A stretch of DNA of 64,000 nucleotides from Rheinheimera pacifica (GTDB lineage: Bacteria > Pseudomonadota > Gammaproteobacteria > Enterobacterales > Alteromonadaceae), in NCBI RefSeq assembly GCF_900108485.1, contig NZ_FNXF01000014.1:1-64000 (forward strand), read 5' to 3'. Below, in pieces: positions 20,201 to 29,500 of this stretch; positions within the stretch are counted from its first letter, which is position 1; every line of letters begins with the position of its first letter. Below the pieces are notes generated by a model. It saw nothing but the letters and a program-made list of their open reading frames with translations. It had not been told where the DNA came from and made no database searches. The position numbers were made by a program, and so were the translations under genes.

Positions 20201-23200
20201 TGCTGGTAACGTAGGATCCACCGGCACATAAACGGCACCAAGTCGCATCACTGCGATCATATTTAAAGATGTATACAGCCCGCGTCGTACCGAAACCCCA
20301 ACAAAATCTCCAGCCTTAACACCATGAGACGTCAACCTTGCAGCAATTTTTGCCACTTTATTGGCGAATTCACCGTAGCTTAACGAGCAATTACCACATG
20401 TTAGTGCGGGAGCATGCGGTCGCATTTTGGTCTGCTGGAGTATTAGATCTATAACGTTCGATTCCTGCGGATTAACTTCCGGAAGCTTTTCACCAAGCCC
20501 CCATAGGATTTGTTCCTGTGCTTGTTGAGGCGCGAGGAATTCAAGACTTTGAACAACAGTATTCCGTATAGTAGACAACTGTTCCAGCAACCATGTCAGA
20601 TTGTCCAGCATCTGAGAAATAAAGTTATCAGTAAACAACTCAGTGCTGTACTCAAGGTCCAAATTCAGACCTCTGATCCCCCCCAAAAAATCGAATGCCA
20701 AATCAAAGCGAGACTGATTCCCCTGAGCTGACTCAAATACCACTTCTTCGCCAGCAAATTCCAATACGCTGTCAAATTGCATGAAACTGAAAAATACCTG
20801 GAACAGAGGATTGCGGCTTGCATCACGAATTGGGTTCAGGGATTCCACAAGTTTTTCAAATGGGATCTCTTGATGTGCCATGCCGTTTTTAATCACATCA
20901 TTTGTGTGCTTCAGCAATTGGTGGGTGCTGGTGTCAGAATCAATTTCACCTAGTCTCACCACTAAAATATTGACTAACATACCCACCATACTTTCCAGCT
21001 CAGCTCGATTTCTGTTCGCGGTGGGCATGCCAATACAAAAGTCTTTATTTTGTGAGTAGCTGCTCAATAACAAATGAACTGCCGTCACTAGAAACGATGC
21101 TTTACTGATACCCAGATGCCCGGTCAATGCTGAAATACGCTTATCAAGCTCGGGAGCAAAGGTATGGCTTATTCTGCGTCCTTCCCCGGATAGTTCCTGC
21201 GGGCGACTCTGACGAGGCATAACATCCATATTCTGATACCCCGCCAGGTTCAACTTCCAGTATTCCAAGTCGTCCTTGAAGCTCGACTCATCAAAGGCTT
21301 TACGTTGCCAGGCAGCAAAATCAGGATATTGTATGGTTAGCGCGGGTAATTCTAATGTTTCACCTTTGGCCAAACCATCATATAAGCTGGCTACTTCCCT
21401 TAGCAGAATCCCGACAGATAAACCATCACTGATAATGTGATGCAAGCTTACGCCAAGACGGTCACCTCCATACTCACTACGGATCAAGATCACTCGCATC
21501 AAAGGAGCCTGAGTGAGATCCATTTCATATTGTCTCCAGTGATCCAAGATAGCCTGTTGATCATCTGGCTTAGTATTTTCAACAATATCAAACGGGATGC
21601 AGACACTATCCACCACTTCCTGAATAGCCCCCTGCTCTGTCTGAACAAATCGCGTACGCAGCACTTCGTGTCTGTTCGCAATCACTGCCATACACTGCTT
21701 GAGCGAATCAACATTCAGGGCCTTGCTAAATTTCATCACGCCGGCCATTTGATAGGACATACCATGCCCTAGTTGGCTCAGTAACCACATAGATTCTTGT
21801 GCAAAAGAAAGCGGCAATGGCTGTGAACGATCAGCGGGAACAAGTGGCAACTGTTGGAGTGTTTCATCTTCTCCAGCCATGCCGTTGTCGATTAGCTCTG
21901 CCAGCTTAGACAGTTCATTGGCTTCAAACACATCTTTAAGTTTGAGGTTGATACCAAACTGCTCGCCGATAATAGACAACAGTTTCAGATAAAGTAGTGA
22001 ATGACCACCAAGTAGAGTGAAACTGTCCTGACGATTAATTTGTTCAATATTGAGAATGCTTCGCCAGATTTCAGCCAAGGCGATTTCCGTCTTGCTGGCT
22101 GGCGGATCCAGGGCATCCTGAGTCGCCTGCTTATCTATGGCAACTTTGGCAAGCTGCTTGCGGTCGATTTTACCTGATGGGTTCAATGGCATTTGTTCAA
22201 GCTGAACATAACCGTGAGGCATCATGAAAACAGGCATTTTTTTGGCGAGATACTCTGAAATATTAGTTGCCATGGTGTTAGAGCTTCGGGCAACAAAGCA
22301 GACTACTATTTGTTTGTTGTCGGCGTCTTCAGACGACTGTGTCACTATCACTGCAGCATCTTGTACAGCTTCAAGCTGTAAGACGGTGCGCTCGATTTCC
22401 ATTAACTCGATGCGATAACCACTAATCTTAACCTGGCTATCCTGACGACCTACGAAATAAAACTCGCCGTTGTCATCAAAATATGCGCGGTCTCCGGTTC
22501 TGTACAATTTACTGGTTTCGCACGTGTCAAAAGGATCTGTTAAAAATACTTTTTCAGTCAAATCTGGGCGATTCAGGTAGCCGTTAGCCAAACTTTTTCC
22601 GCCAATGTATAGCTCTCCTAAAGCCCCTACGGGCAGACGTTTACCAGCAGCGTCCAAAATGTATAGTTTTCTATTATTCAGAGGTGTCCCGATTGTCAAC
22701 TGACCGTAATCAAGCTCTCTCTTGTGGGACAAGTCAGCGGTAGTAGTAGTAATTGTGGCCTCAGTAGGACCATATGCGTTTAACAACCTCACCTGACTAA
22801 TATCCAGTCGCCACCAACGATTAAGAATCTCAGGTTGTAGTTTATCACCACCTACAATTACCATTTTCAGGGTAGCAATATCCTGACGGTCCAGTTGACG
22901 TTGCCATTCTCCCACTAATAGGTGCCAGAATGCCGTTGGGAAGTTTACAATCGTCAGACCATAGTCTCTGACTTTTTCCGCGATCTCCGAGGGCTGCCAC
23001 AAACCTGGCTCTTTGACGTGTACTGTAGCGCCCACCATCAGCGGCACTAGGACTTGTTCGATTGACGGATCAAAGTTAAGAGGAGCAAACAACAACATAA
23101 TATCGTCAGCTTTCGTATTAAAACGCAAAGCAATACTGGCACAGTGATCTGCCAACGCAGCATGAGAGACCAGTGTCCCTTTCGGCTGGCCAGTAGATCC

Positions 23201-26200
23201 AGAGGTATAAATAAGATAGGCGATATCGTCCTTCGAAATCTCCACCAATGGGTAGTCTACCGGTGTAGTTTTTGCAACTTTCTGGTGTGCCTGTGAGGCA
23301 TTTAATGTGATTGTTTCGACACCATCAGAAAAAACAACATTATCATTTTCGGCTGCCACTAAGACAATTTTCAGGGCACAATCTTCTATTATGTAGGCCA
23401 ATCTATCAGCCGGATATTCAGGATCCAACGGCACATAAATAGCTCCCGCGTTCAAAATTGCCAGCATAGCAACTACTGACTCATTACTATGCCGCACGTA
23501 CACACCCACAAAGTCTCCGGGCTTCACGCCTGCTTCTACTAGTTTGTTAGCATAAAACACGGTGATCTGGTTGAGCTGCGAATAAGTGTATTGTTCATCC
23601 TGACACCGAATTGCAGGTTTATTGGCATACTGAGCTGCGGCTTCTCTGATGCGCTGATGAATTAACTTAATATCATAGGAGACAGTCTGGTCGGACTGCG
23701 CATTGGTATGTAGCTTTTCTTCCTTTGATAATAGTTCCAGATGCAACACAGACTGCTCTGGATTGTTCAGCATTTGCGCAAGTACGTGACTAAACTGGCC
23801 TAACATCACTTCAGCCACTGATGCGTCGAATGCCTTACTATTAAAAAACAAAGTCAGATCAAGAGCGTTGTTGCGTGAGTCGTAGGAACAGCTCAGCTTC
23901 AGGTTGAACGGTTCACTATGGACAGCAAACGGCATCAATTTGGCATGGAAGCCGGATTTCTGCCATTGGCTTTCATTCTCATCAAATTCAAATAAATAAG
24001 GCAGAGCATTTAATCGACTGCTATGTTCTTCACTTTTTGGCCACTGAAAGCACTCCTGCCAAGTTTCTGCTTCGCCAAGGAAACTATTTGTTGCGTCCAG
24101 TACTTGCCAGATATTCTGGTCGTTTTCAATATGAGACGGGATAGGTAAAAAACGTGCCAACGGTCCAACGACAGTGGCAATATCATCGTCAGGACGACCA
24201 TCAAAACGCTTACCGATCAGATGAATAGCGTTTTCCACCAGGCGGTTTAAATAAATCTGCCATGCCGTAAACAGCCATGCTTCCGGTGTCACTCCATCAG
24301 ACCTTTGCAGGAGTTGGCGCAAGACCTGAGTGTCCATTTTTTGACTGGCAGCAACTGCCGGTTCAAACTGGATTATGTCCAGACCAAGCTTATCCAAACA
24401 CAGCGGCTGTATTTGATCTTTACTCAACTCAAGTTGCTGCCAGAATGCTTTGCCGTCCCTCGCATCATCTGAGCTGAAGAATTCCGATGCCCATTCTGCT
24501 ATATCAATGTATTGCACAGGATTTTCTCCAATATCACTGCTATTGGAACTTAATAATTCGTAGGCCTTCAGAATTTGAGCGGGTAAATTAGAGGCTATAG
24601 TGGCATCGATCAGCATTGGCGGCACACTGATGAGTAATAAATGACTGTAGTCGCTGCAGTTGACAATGCCCAGGTAGATTTCATAACGTGGCAATGCACT
24701 GTCATATTTAGGTTGATTGTTAAGCGCCTGCTTCCAGGCCTCTGAAACGGTTAAGCTACCTTCTTTGTCTACCCATTTGCTCCCGGGCCGCCAGCGCAGG
24801 TTCTCATTCTCTATGGTCTGCAGTAAGTTTTTGAAAAGAGGGTGATTGGCAAATCGTGTACTAAATATCTCATGCTGTTCCAGCACAGTTTCAGTAGCAG
24901 ATTTTAAAACAGCTTTGTCGATGACTCCCTGCAACTCAAGACCTAGCAATATATCTTGATTTAATACCTGGTCTTTGTGCTGCCAAATCCTGGTTTGTTG
25001 TGAAGATAGCGCGTAACCGTCACTAACGGATTCCGCTTGTTTGACCAGCGACTGCCCCGTCAAATTAAGCTCAGTGATTACCTGATCCGGGTCTCGCATT
25101 ACCTCATCCAGCATGATGAGATAATCCTTCCCCATGGTTTCAATTAGGTCTTTATCATACTTTTCGGCATTGAACTTAAACTTGCCGATAAGTTGCTTAT
25201 TATTGTCTTCAAATAGCATGACCAAATCAAAATTGGCGTCTTGACCACCGATATCCAACGGCTCCATTAGAAGTCCAGAGTCCATGGCCGACTTATCTCT
25301 AAGCTTTTGATTTGATTCATTGAACTGCCAATACTTACTGAGATTAAACATTGCCTGGAAGAAGGGGGTGCTGTCAGGGTGACGTACTGGATTCAGCGTT
25401 TTCAGCAAATGGGTAAATAGATAATCCTGGTTATCTATTGCGCCAAGCGTCGTATTTGAAGTTTGCGCCAAAAGCTCACTGAACGTTTGCCCGGATGACA
25501 TTTTGGCGCGCAACACGACGGTATTGAGGAAGAAGCCGACTACCTCAGCGAATTTATGATTTGTTCTGCCCAACAAAGGAGAGCCAATCAGTAAATCATC
25601 CTGAGCGCTGTGGTGGTATATCAAAGCCTGGAATGTGGACAACAAAATAGCATATTTTGTGTAGCCAGATTGCTTCGAGAAAGCACTAAGACGAGTGTAC
25701 AAAGTTTCACTTAAGTCAACAGATACCCATGCCTGACTGACGTCGCAAGGAGGTTTGCTTTTATCTCGTATAGGAAGCATTAACCTAGTAGGCGCACCCT
25801 TGAGGTTGTCGGTCCAATATTCCTCCATTTGCTGCCACTTATTGCTGCCAATCAACTGCTTTTGCCAGTGCACAAAATCACTAAAAGTAACATCGAGCGG
25901 CGCTGTATTGACAGACTTACCCCTACATAAGTTTTCGTAATTGTCAATGAACTCCTGCAATACTATAGAGTGTGACAAGCCATCAATGATGATGTGATGA
26001 ATGGATAAGGTAAGCACATGTTCCCTGTCACTCAGGGTATAAAGGTTCATTCTTAGGGCAGGATTCTCGTCCAGTTGAAACGTTGCTTTTAAGTCAAACG
26101 AAATACGCTCCATTAACTGAGCTTCGCTTTGGTTTTCCACATAGATGTGCTCAAAAGGCACAATGGCGCCTTGAGGAGGCAGGGTTTGCTGAATCAGTTC

Positions 26201-26572
26201 GCCGTTTTCAAACATAAATATTGATCTCAGCGATTCATGGCGAGCCATCACGGCATTAATAGCGTGTTGTACCTTTTTCACATCCACCTTAGAGCGCAGC
26301 CTCACGCTGTATGGAAGGATAACACTGGCGTCGTTAGGGTTTGTTTGCCACTGGAACCAATATGACTGTTGAGCGTCGGAAACCGGTCCCACCGCAAGTA
26401 TCTCAGGTCGCGCCTGTAAAATACTTAGCAGTTCGCTTTTGTAATCTTTTAATTGACCTAAAATTTTAGGGGTGTCATCACTTTTAACAGCTCTGTAAGC
26501 AAGCTGCCCGTCTTTGGACCAAAATTTCCAGCCTTTAATAACTAGTGAACGAACGAATATTTCTACACTCAC
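17249..26572 (-). CDS. NRPS, TubC dock-C-interface-like-A-T-C-A-T-C
   Basis: 3,107 residues. It opens with a TubC-like docking domain (residues 1-55), then a canonical condensation domain (HHIIIDG near 193). Next is a second condensation-like domain with VPPMLIDA near 650 in place of HHxxxDG, so catalytically dead and interface-like. Adenylation domain 1 (YTSGSTG near 1124; code about DPEVIGAITK, no confident substrate) and carrier 1 (GGHSL near 1522) follow. Module 2 is C (HHIISDG near 1711), A (YTSGSSG near 2192; code about DILQLIGIYK, first half Gly-like) and T (GGHSL near 2579). A final condensation domain (HHITMDG near 2771) ends in a short basic tail with no A-T; it should serve the I-A-T protein encoded two genes downstream. 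The GTG start overlaps the stop of the FAAL-PKS gene by 4 nt. It accepts the acyl chain made by the FAAL-PKS. Confidence 0.95.
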   Translation of the reverse strand: MSVEIFVRSLVIKGWKFWSKDGQLAYRAVKSDDTPKILGQLKDYKSELLSILQARPEILAVGPVSDAQQSYWFQWQTNPNDASVILPYSVRLRSKVDVKKVQHAINAVMARHESLRSIFMFENGELIQQTLPPQGAIVPFEHIYVENQSEAQLMERISFDLKATFQLDENPALRMNLYTLSDREHVLTLSIHHIIIDGLSHSIVLQEFIDNYENLCRGKSVNTAPLDVTFSDFVHWQKQLIGSNKWQQMEEYWTDNLKGAPTRLMLPIRDKSKPPCDVSQAWVSVDLSETLYTRLSAFSKQSGYTKYAILLSTFQALIYHHSAQDDLLIGSPLLGRTNHKFAEVVGFFLNTVVLRAKMSSGQTFSELLAQTSNTTLGAIDNQDYLFTHLLKTLNPVRHPDSTPFFQAMFNLSKYWQFNESNQKLRDKSAMDSGLLMEPLDIGGQDANFDLVMLFEDNNKQLIGKFKFNAEKYDKDLIETMGKDYLIMLDEVMRDPDQVITELNLTGQSLVKQAESVSDGYALSSQQTRIWQHKDQVLNQDILLGLELQGVIDKAVLKSATETVLEQHEIFSTRFANHPLFKNLLQTIENENLRWRPGSKWVDKEGSLTVSEAWKQALNNQPKYDSALPRYEIYLGIVNCSDYSHLLLISVPPMLIDATIASNLPAQILKAYELLSSNSSDIGENPVQYIDIAEWASEFFSSDDARDGKAFWQQLELSKDQIQPLCLDKLGLDIIQFEPAVAASQKMDTQVLRQLLQRSDGVTPEAWLFTAWQIYLNRLVENAIHLIGKRFDGRPDDDIATVVGPLARFLPIPSHIENDQNIWQVLDATNSFLGEAETWQECFQWPKSEEHSSRLNALPYLFEFDENESQWQKSGFHAKLMPFAVHSEPFNLKLSCSYDSRNNALDLTLFFNSKAFDASVAEVMLGQFSHVLAQMLNNPEQSVLHLELLSKEEKLHTNAQSDQTVSYDIKLIHQRIREAAAQYANKPAIRCQDEQYTYSQLNQITVFYANKLVEAGVKPGDFVGVYVRHSNESVVAMLAILNAGAIYVPLDPEYPADRLAYIIEDCALKIVLVAAENDNVVFSDGVETITLNASQAHQKVAKTTPVDYPLVEISKDDIAYLIYTSGSTGQPKGTLVSHAALADHCASIALRFNTKADDIMLLFAPLNFDPSIEQVLVPLMVGATVHVKEPGLWQPSEIAEKVRDYGLTIVNFPTAFWHLLVGEWQRQLDRQDIATLKMVIVGGDKLQPEILNRWWRLDISQVRLLNAYGPTEATITTTTADLSHKRELDYGQLTIGTPLNNRKLYILDAAGKRLPVGALGELYIGGKSLANGYLNRPDLTEKVFLTDPFDTCETSKLYRTGDRAYFDDNGEFYFVGRQDSQVKISGYRIELMEIERTVLQLEAVQDAAVIVTQSSEDADNKQIVVCFVARSSNTMATNISEYLAKKMPVFMMPHGYVQLEQMPLNPSGKIDRKQLAKVAIDKQATQDALDPPASKTEIALAEIWRSILNIEQINRQDSFTLLGGHSLLYLKLLSIIGEQFGINLKLKDVFEANELSKLAELIDNGMAGEDETLQQLPLVPADRSQPLPLSFAQESMWLLSQLGHGMSYQMAGVMKFSKALNVDSLKQCMAVIANRHEVLRTRFVQTEQGAIQEVVDSVCIPFDIVENTKPDDQQAILDHWRQYEMDLTQAPLMRVILIRSEYGGDRLGVSLHHIISDGLSVGILLREVASLYDGLAKGETLELPALTIQYPDFAAWQRKAFDESSFKDDLEYWKLNLAGYQNMDVMPRQSRPQELSGEGRRISHTFAPELDKRISALTGHLGISKASFLVTAVHLLLSSYSQNKDFCIGMPTANRNRAELESMVGMLVNILVVRLGEIDSDTSTHQLLKHTNDVIKNGMAHQEIPFEKLVESLNPIRDASRNPLFQVFFSFMQFDSVLEFAGEEVVFESAQGNQSRFDLAFDFLGGIRGLNLDLEYSTELFTDNFISQMLDNLTWLLEQLSTIRNTVVQSLEFLAPQQAQEQILWGLGEKLPEVNPQESNVIDLILQQTKMRPHAPALTCGNCSLSYGEFANKVAKIAARLTSHGVKAGDFVGVSVRRGLYTSLNMIAVMRLGAVYVPVDPTLPAKRIDYIFKDSNTEVVLTDEYSIAALQNAVPQGVQWILQDGQHEDAISVLDVEYEKLDAEKPAYVIYTSGSSGKPKGVIINLASVTHCIHAMAKLTGFGSKDKTLAVATTSFDISVLDLLMPLSVGGELLIADDESVKDPQAMANLLVEHKVTYMQATPTTFEMMFSVGWTNHTKVQLLSIGEPVTAKLQRSFEQHNCRVWNGYGPTETTIYATAKELVPGCQISIGRAIGNYKVYILNEQLKPVPTGVPGELHIGGPAVGLGYHNKPDLTNKVFLDNPFSAGEKIYRTGDLTRWIEQDGEMEIEYISRIDQQVKLRGYRIELGEIEAALDSQNLFDSVAVVLKTTPTGEQLVAYALPKKAQDKPDKADIRTQLSALLPGYMVPSYIEFLDEMPMTASNKLDKKHLKNLPVVLESSAKISDVSPVTEKERELLAIWQQLFSSQQIAVTDNFFALGGHSLLLIQLQNQLQKKYDVNLTLASLFKAPVLRQMAEMIQHAAVDRESRIKPAETPENVGLSFNQQGLWLVDNMAGGTSAYNIICSFKLEGHVRPDLLLVAWQMVQKRQLSLRTYFEIVKGQVIQKVRDEVLQSLTVTDLSKIESFKQQTVINTYVDIEFSHVFNLKEDTLFRLRMFKCDTAEYIVVLNLHHITMDGWSVRLLLNEIMACYESLLNDKPLQLPTLPVSYADFSHWQRQAVNDNRFAEQFKYWKAKMANCPKQSALPFDSPFTEKNNFNGVALDASFTVSELQPLQELASRLDTTLFTVMLSGWNVLLYLETGETDIQIGTDVANRTMPETESVIGLFMNQVPLRTQVKPFQSIEQLVKSVSQTCIDAFANQEVPFEQLVSALGIERQNGVAPLFQSKFFMDHLANDLLVTESFKIIPMAIEQEAARLPLNFSLTDTGEGITGKLVYDTNRFKHTTVERMLTRYHTLLTQLTKAPAMSVQSICDEVLDGELELQDLARQSLREAKLKPFKSKPRRRSELN

Positions 26573-29500
26573 AGCATGCCTTCCTCGTAAAATTCTTCAT
26601 CTTCTGCAGATTTACCTTCTGAAATGTCGTGAAGCTGTCTGATTAACTCCCCTGATAACTGTTCCAGAGATTCACTTTTAAACATCAATGCAATCGGAAC
26701 TGTTAATTCAAAATCAGTTTTCAATTGTTTCTGGAGTTCCACAACCAGAAGAGAATCAAGTCCAAGGGACGTGAGAGAAACCGTTGTCTCCACCATGTTC
26801 GGCGCGGTCTCACTGACCGTGCCAATCAGTTGCTGTAAGTACTTCACCATAAGCTTTTGCGCCTTACCCGCTTTGTCAGCCTTAATATCTGCCACTAACT
26901 CGGGATCCAGCATGACCGAAGAATTCGCCTGCGACGCGCTTTGGGCATCAGCATCACTAAAGTCTTCCAAAAACATCCATTGAGTGGCATATAACTGCCA
27001 TTTATCCCAATCTATAGGTACCAATCCAATCTGGGGGTATTGACTGCTTAGGTTTAATTCCAGTGCTTCCAGATATTCAGCAGGGGTAATGCGACGGATT
27101 TCCTGATTGTTTAGAGATTTTTCGCGCTCAGGTTGCGCAGCCATACCAATCTCATCCACCATACCCAGCTGTAATGCCAGCGCTGGTAGTCCTTTCGAGT
27201 GACGATAGTTAGCCAGCCCGTCCAGGAAGGAGTTTGCGGCCGCATAGTTGGCCTGGCCTGGAGAACCAAACAAGGAGGCGGCAGAAGAAAGCATGACAAA
27301 AAATTCAAGTTCAATAGCATGGCAGGCTTTGTGCAAGTGCCATGCACCTCTGACTTTAGGTGACATAACCCTGGCAAACGATTCAGTGGTTTGATTCTGC
27401 ACACTCTTGTCATCCAGAACACCCGCAGTGTGAACAATGCCTACCAGAGGGTTGGCCGACTGTTGGATTCTGTCGATGATGCTTTTTACATCAGCCTCAA
27501 TGCTAACATCACCAATGGCAACCTGCACCGAGGCTCCTGTCAGGTTCATTTTGTTGATACTATTTTTCTCGTCTGCACTGGGTTGTCTGCGCGCCATTAA
27601 AGTGATGTGTTTGGCACCACGCTCTAACATCCATCTTGCAGTTTTCAGTGCCAGCGCGCCCAGGCCACCGGTAATAAGGTACTGTCTGTTGGCGTTGAAG
27701 CGCGGTTTGCGGGAAGCCAACTCGGATTTAACCACTTTTGTCAGGCGAGCCACCTTGCGCTCTCCGTTTAGATAAGCTACCTGAGTTTCCATATCGTCAG
27801 AGCAGACTTCATGAATGATTCGCTGTGCCTGCAGCGTTTTTGCTTCGTTAGCCTGCAAATCAATATTTTTGCAACGCAATTCCGGATATTCCTGAGCGAC
27901 AACTTTGCTCAGCCCCCAGGAAGTGCTGTGCACGATACCCATAGCAGGCTGGTCTGGAGCAAATAATTGAGCCTGCTGCGTTACCATGAAATAGCGAGGA
28001 AGGCTCTCTAAGTCACCGTCTAGGTGAGCCTGCATCAACCCCTGAATCAGAGTTAAAGACGAATAACAACCGGGCACAAGCCTGTCGTACATCGCATCAA
28101 TACAAGTGTCTTCATCAATATTGGCTCCAACGCTGGAGCAGTCTATTAACGCTTGAGGTTGACCCCAGTTTAAAGTCAGTGCCGTCAAAGCCTTTTTGAA
28201 ATCAGCCGCTTCAAGGCCGTTTACCTGATAGTGCTTGGTACTGTGAATGCGATAAGCATCAGCGAGTTCTATTGTAGCGCAAGCCATACCTTCTTTTTCG
28301 ATAGCGGCTTTCAACTGACCGGCCAGTTCCATATTTTCCGCGTTGTGTTTATCAGTAACCATCAACCAGTTGCGAGGTTTCTTACTCTCTCTTTGCGCTA
28401 TACTATTTTGTAGATCCCGCCACTCAACCCGATATAAGTGGTCAGCGGCTGTGCCGGCGGTTATTGTTGCTACCCTGCCTGCACTCTCGCTGTTGCCGCT
28501 TAAATTAGGATCCAGGGTGATCCAGAAACGCTTTCTCTGAAATGGATAATTAGGCAGTGGCAGTCGAGGTGCTTCAACACAAGGGTTGACTTTATCCCAA
28601 CGCACATGTGTACCTTGCATGTACACCCAGGCAAGAGCGTGCAAAATGTGCTCAGATGCGCTCAGCCCTTTGTCGAGAGACCAGTGACATTGCGCTTCAG
28701 AGTCTTTTGTCTGTGAGCGAGCAATTTTAGCCAGTACTGCTGATGGACCAATCTCCAGTAAAGTGTTGGCTCCCTGCCCCAGCGCTGTTTGTAATGCAGC
28801 TTCAAACAACACAGGCTGTTCAATGTGATTCACCCAATAATCAGCGCGTGTAAACTGCGCTGTCTCCAGCTCTCCAGTCACACATGATACAAATGGGATC
28901 TTAGGTTTTTGCAGAGTAACGCTGGCCACCAAACAACGAAACTCTTCGAGGATTGGTTGCATCAGTTTGGAATGAAATGCATGGGATACATTGAGTAAAG
29001 TAGATGCAATTCCTTGTTGATCCAGTTGCGCTTTAACGATTTTCAGATGCTCAGTAAGTCCGGACAACACCAATGCTTCCGGGCCATTAATGGCGGCAAA
29101 ATTCACAGAGTTAACTTCTTCAGTCAGTAACTCGGCTACGTCTGCTCGCACCGCTCTGACCGCAAGCATTGAACTTCCCACTGGCAAGCTCTGAATAAGT
29201 CTGCCTCGTTCAGCCACCAATTTGACGGCATCGTCAAGACTCATTACTCCAGCTACAACAGCAGCAGCAAATTCGCCAATACTGTGGCCCATAACCAGAG
29301 CGGGAGCGACCCCCCAGGATGACCACAGTTGTGACAGTGCATATTCAATGGCAAATATGGCAGGTTGCGTGTAAGCCGTCTGGTTGAGTAACTCGCCATC
29401 CAGTGAATCTGTATAAATCACATCCATCAGAGAATGCGCCAGATAACCAGAAAAGAGTTGGTCGCAACGTTCCATTGCCTTTTTAAATACGGGTTGGCTG

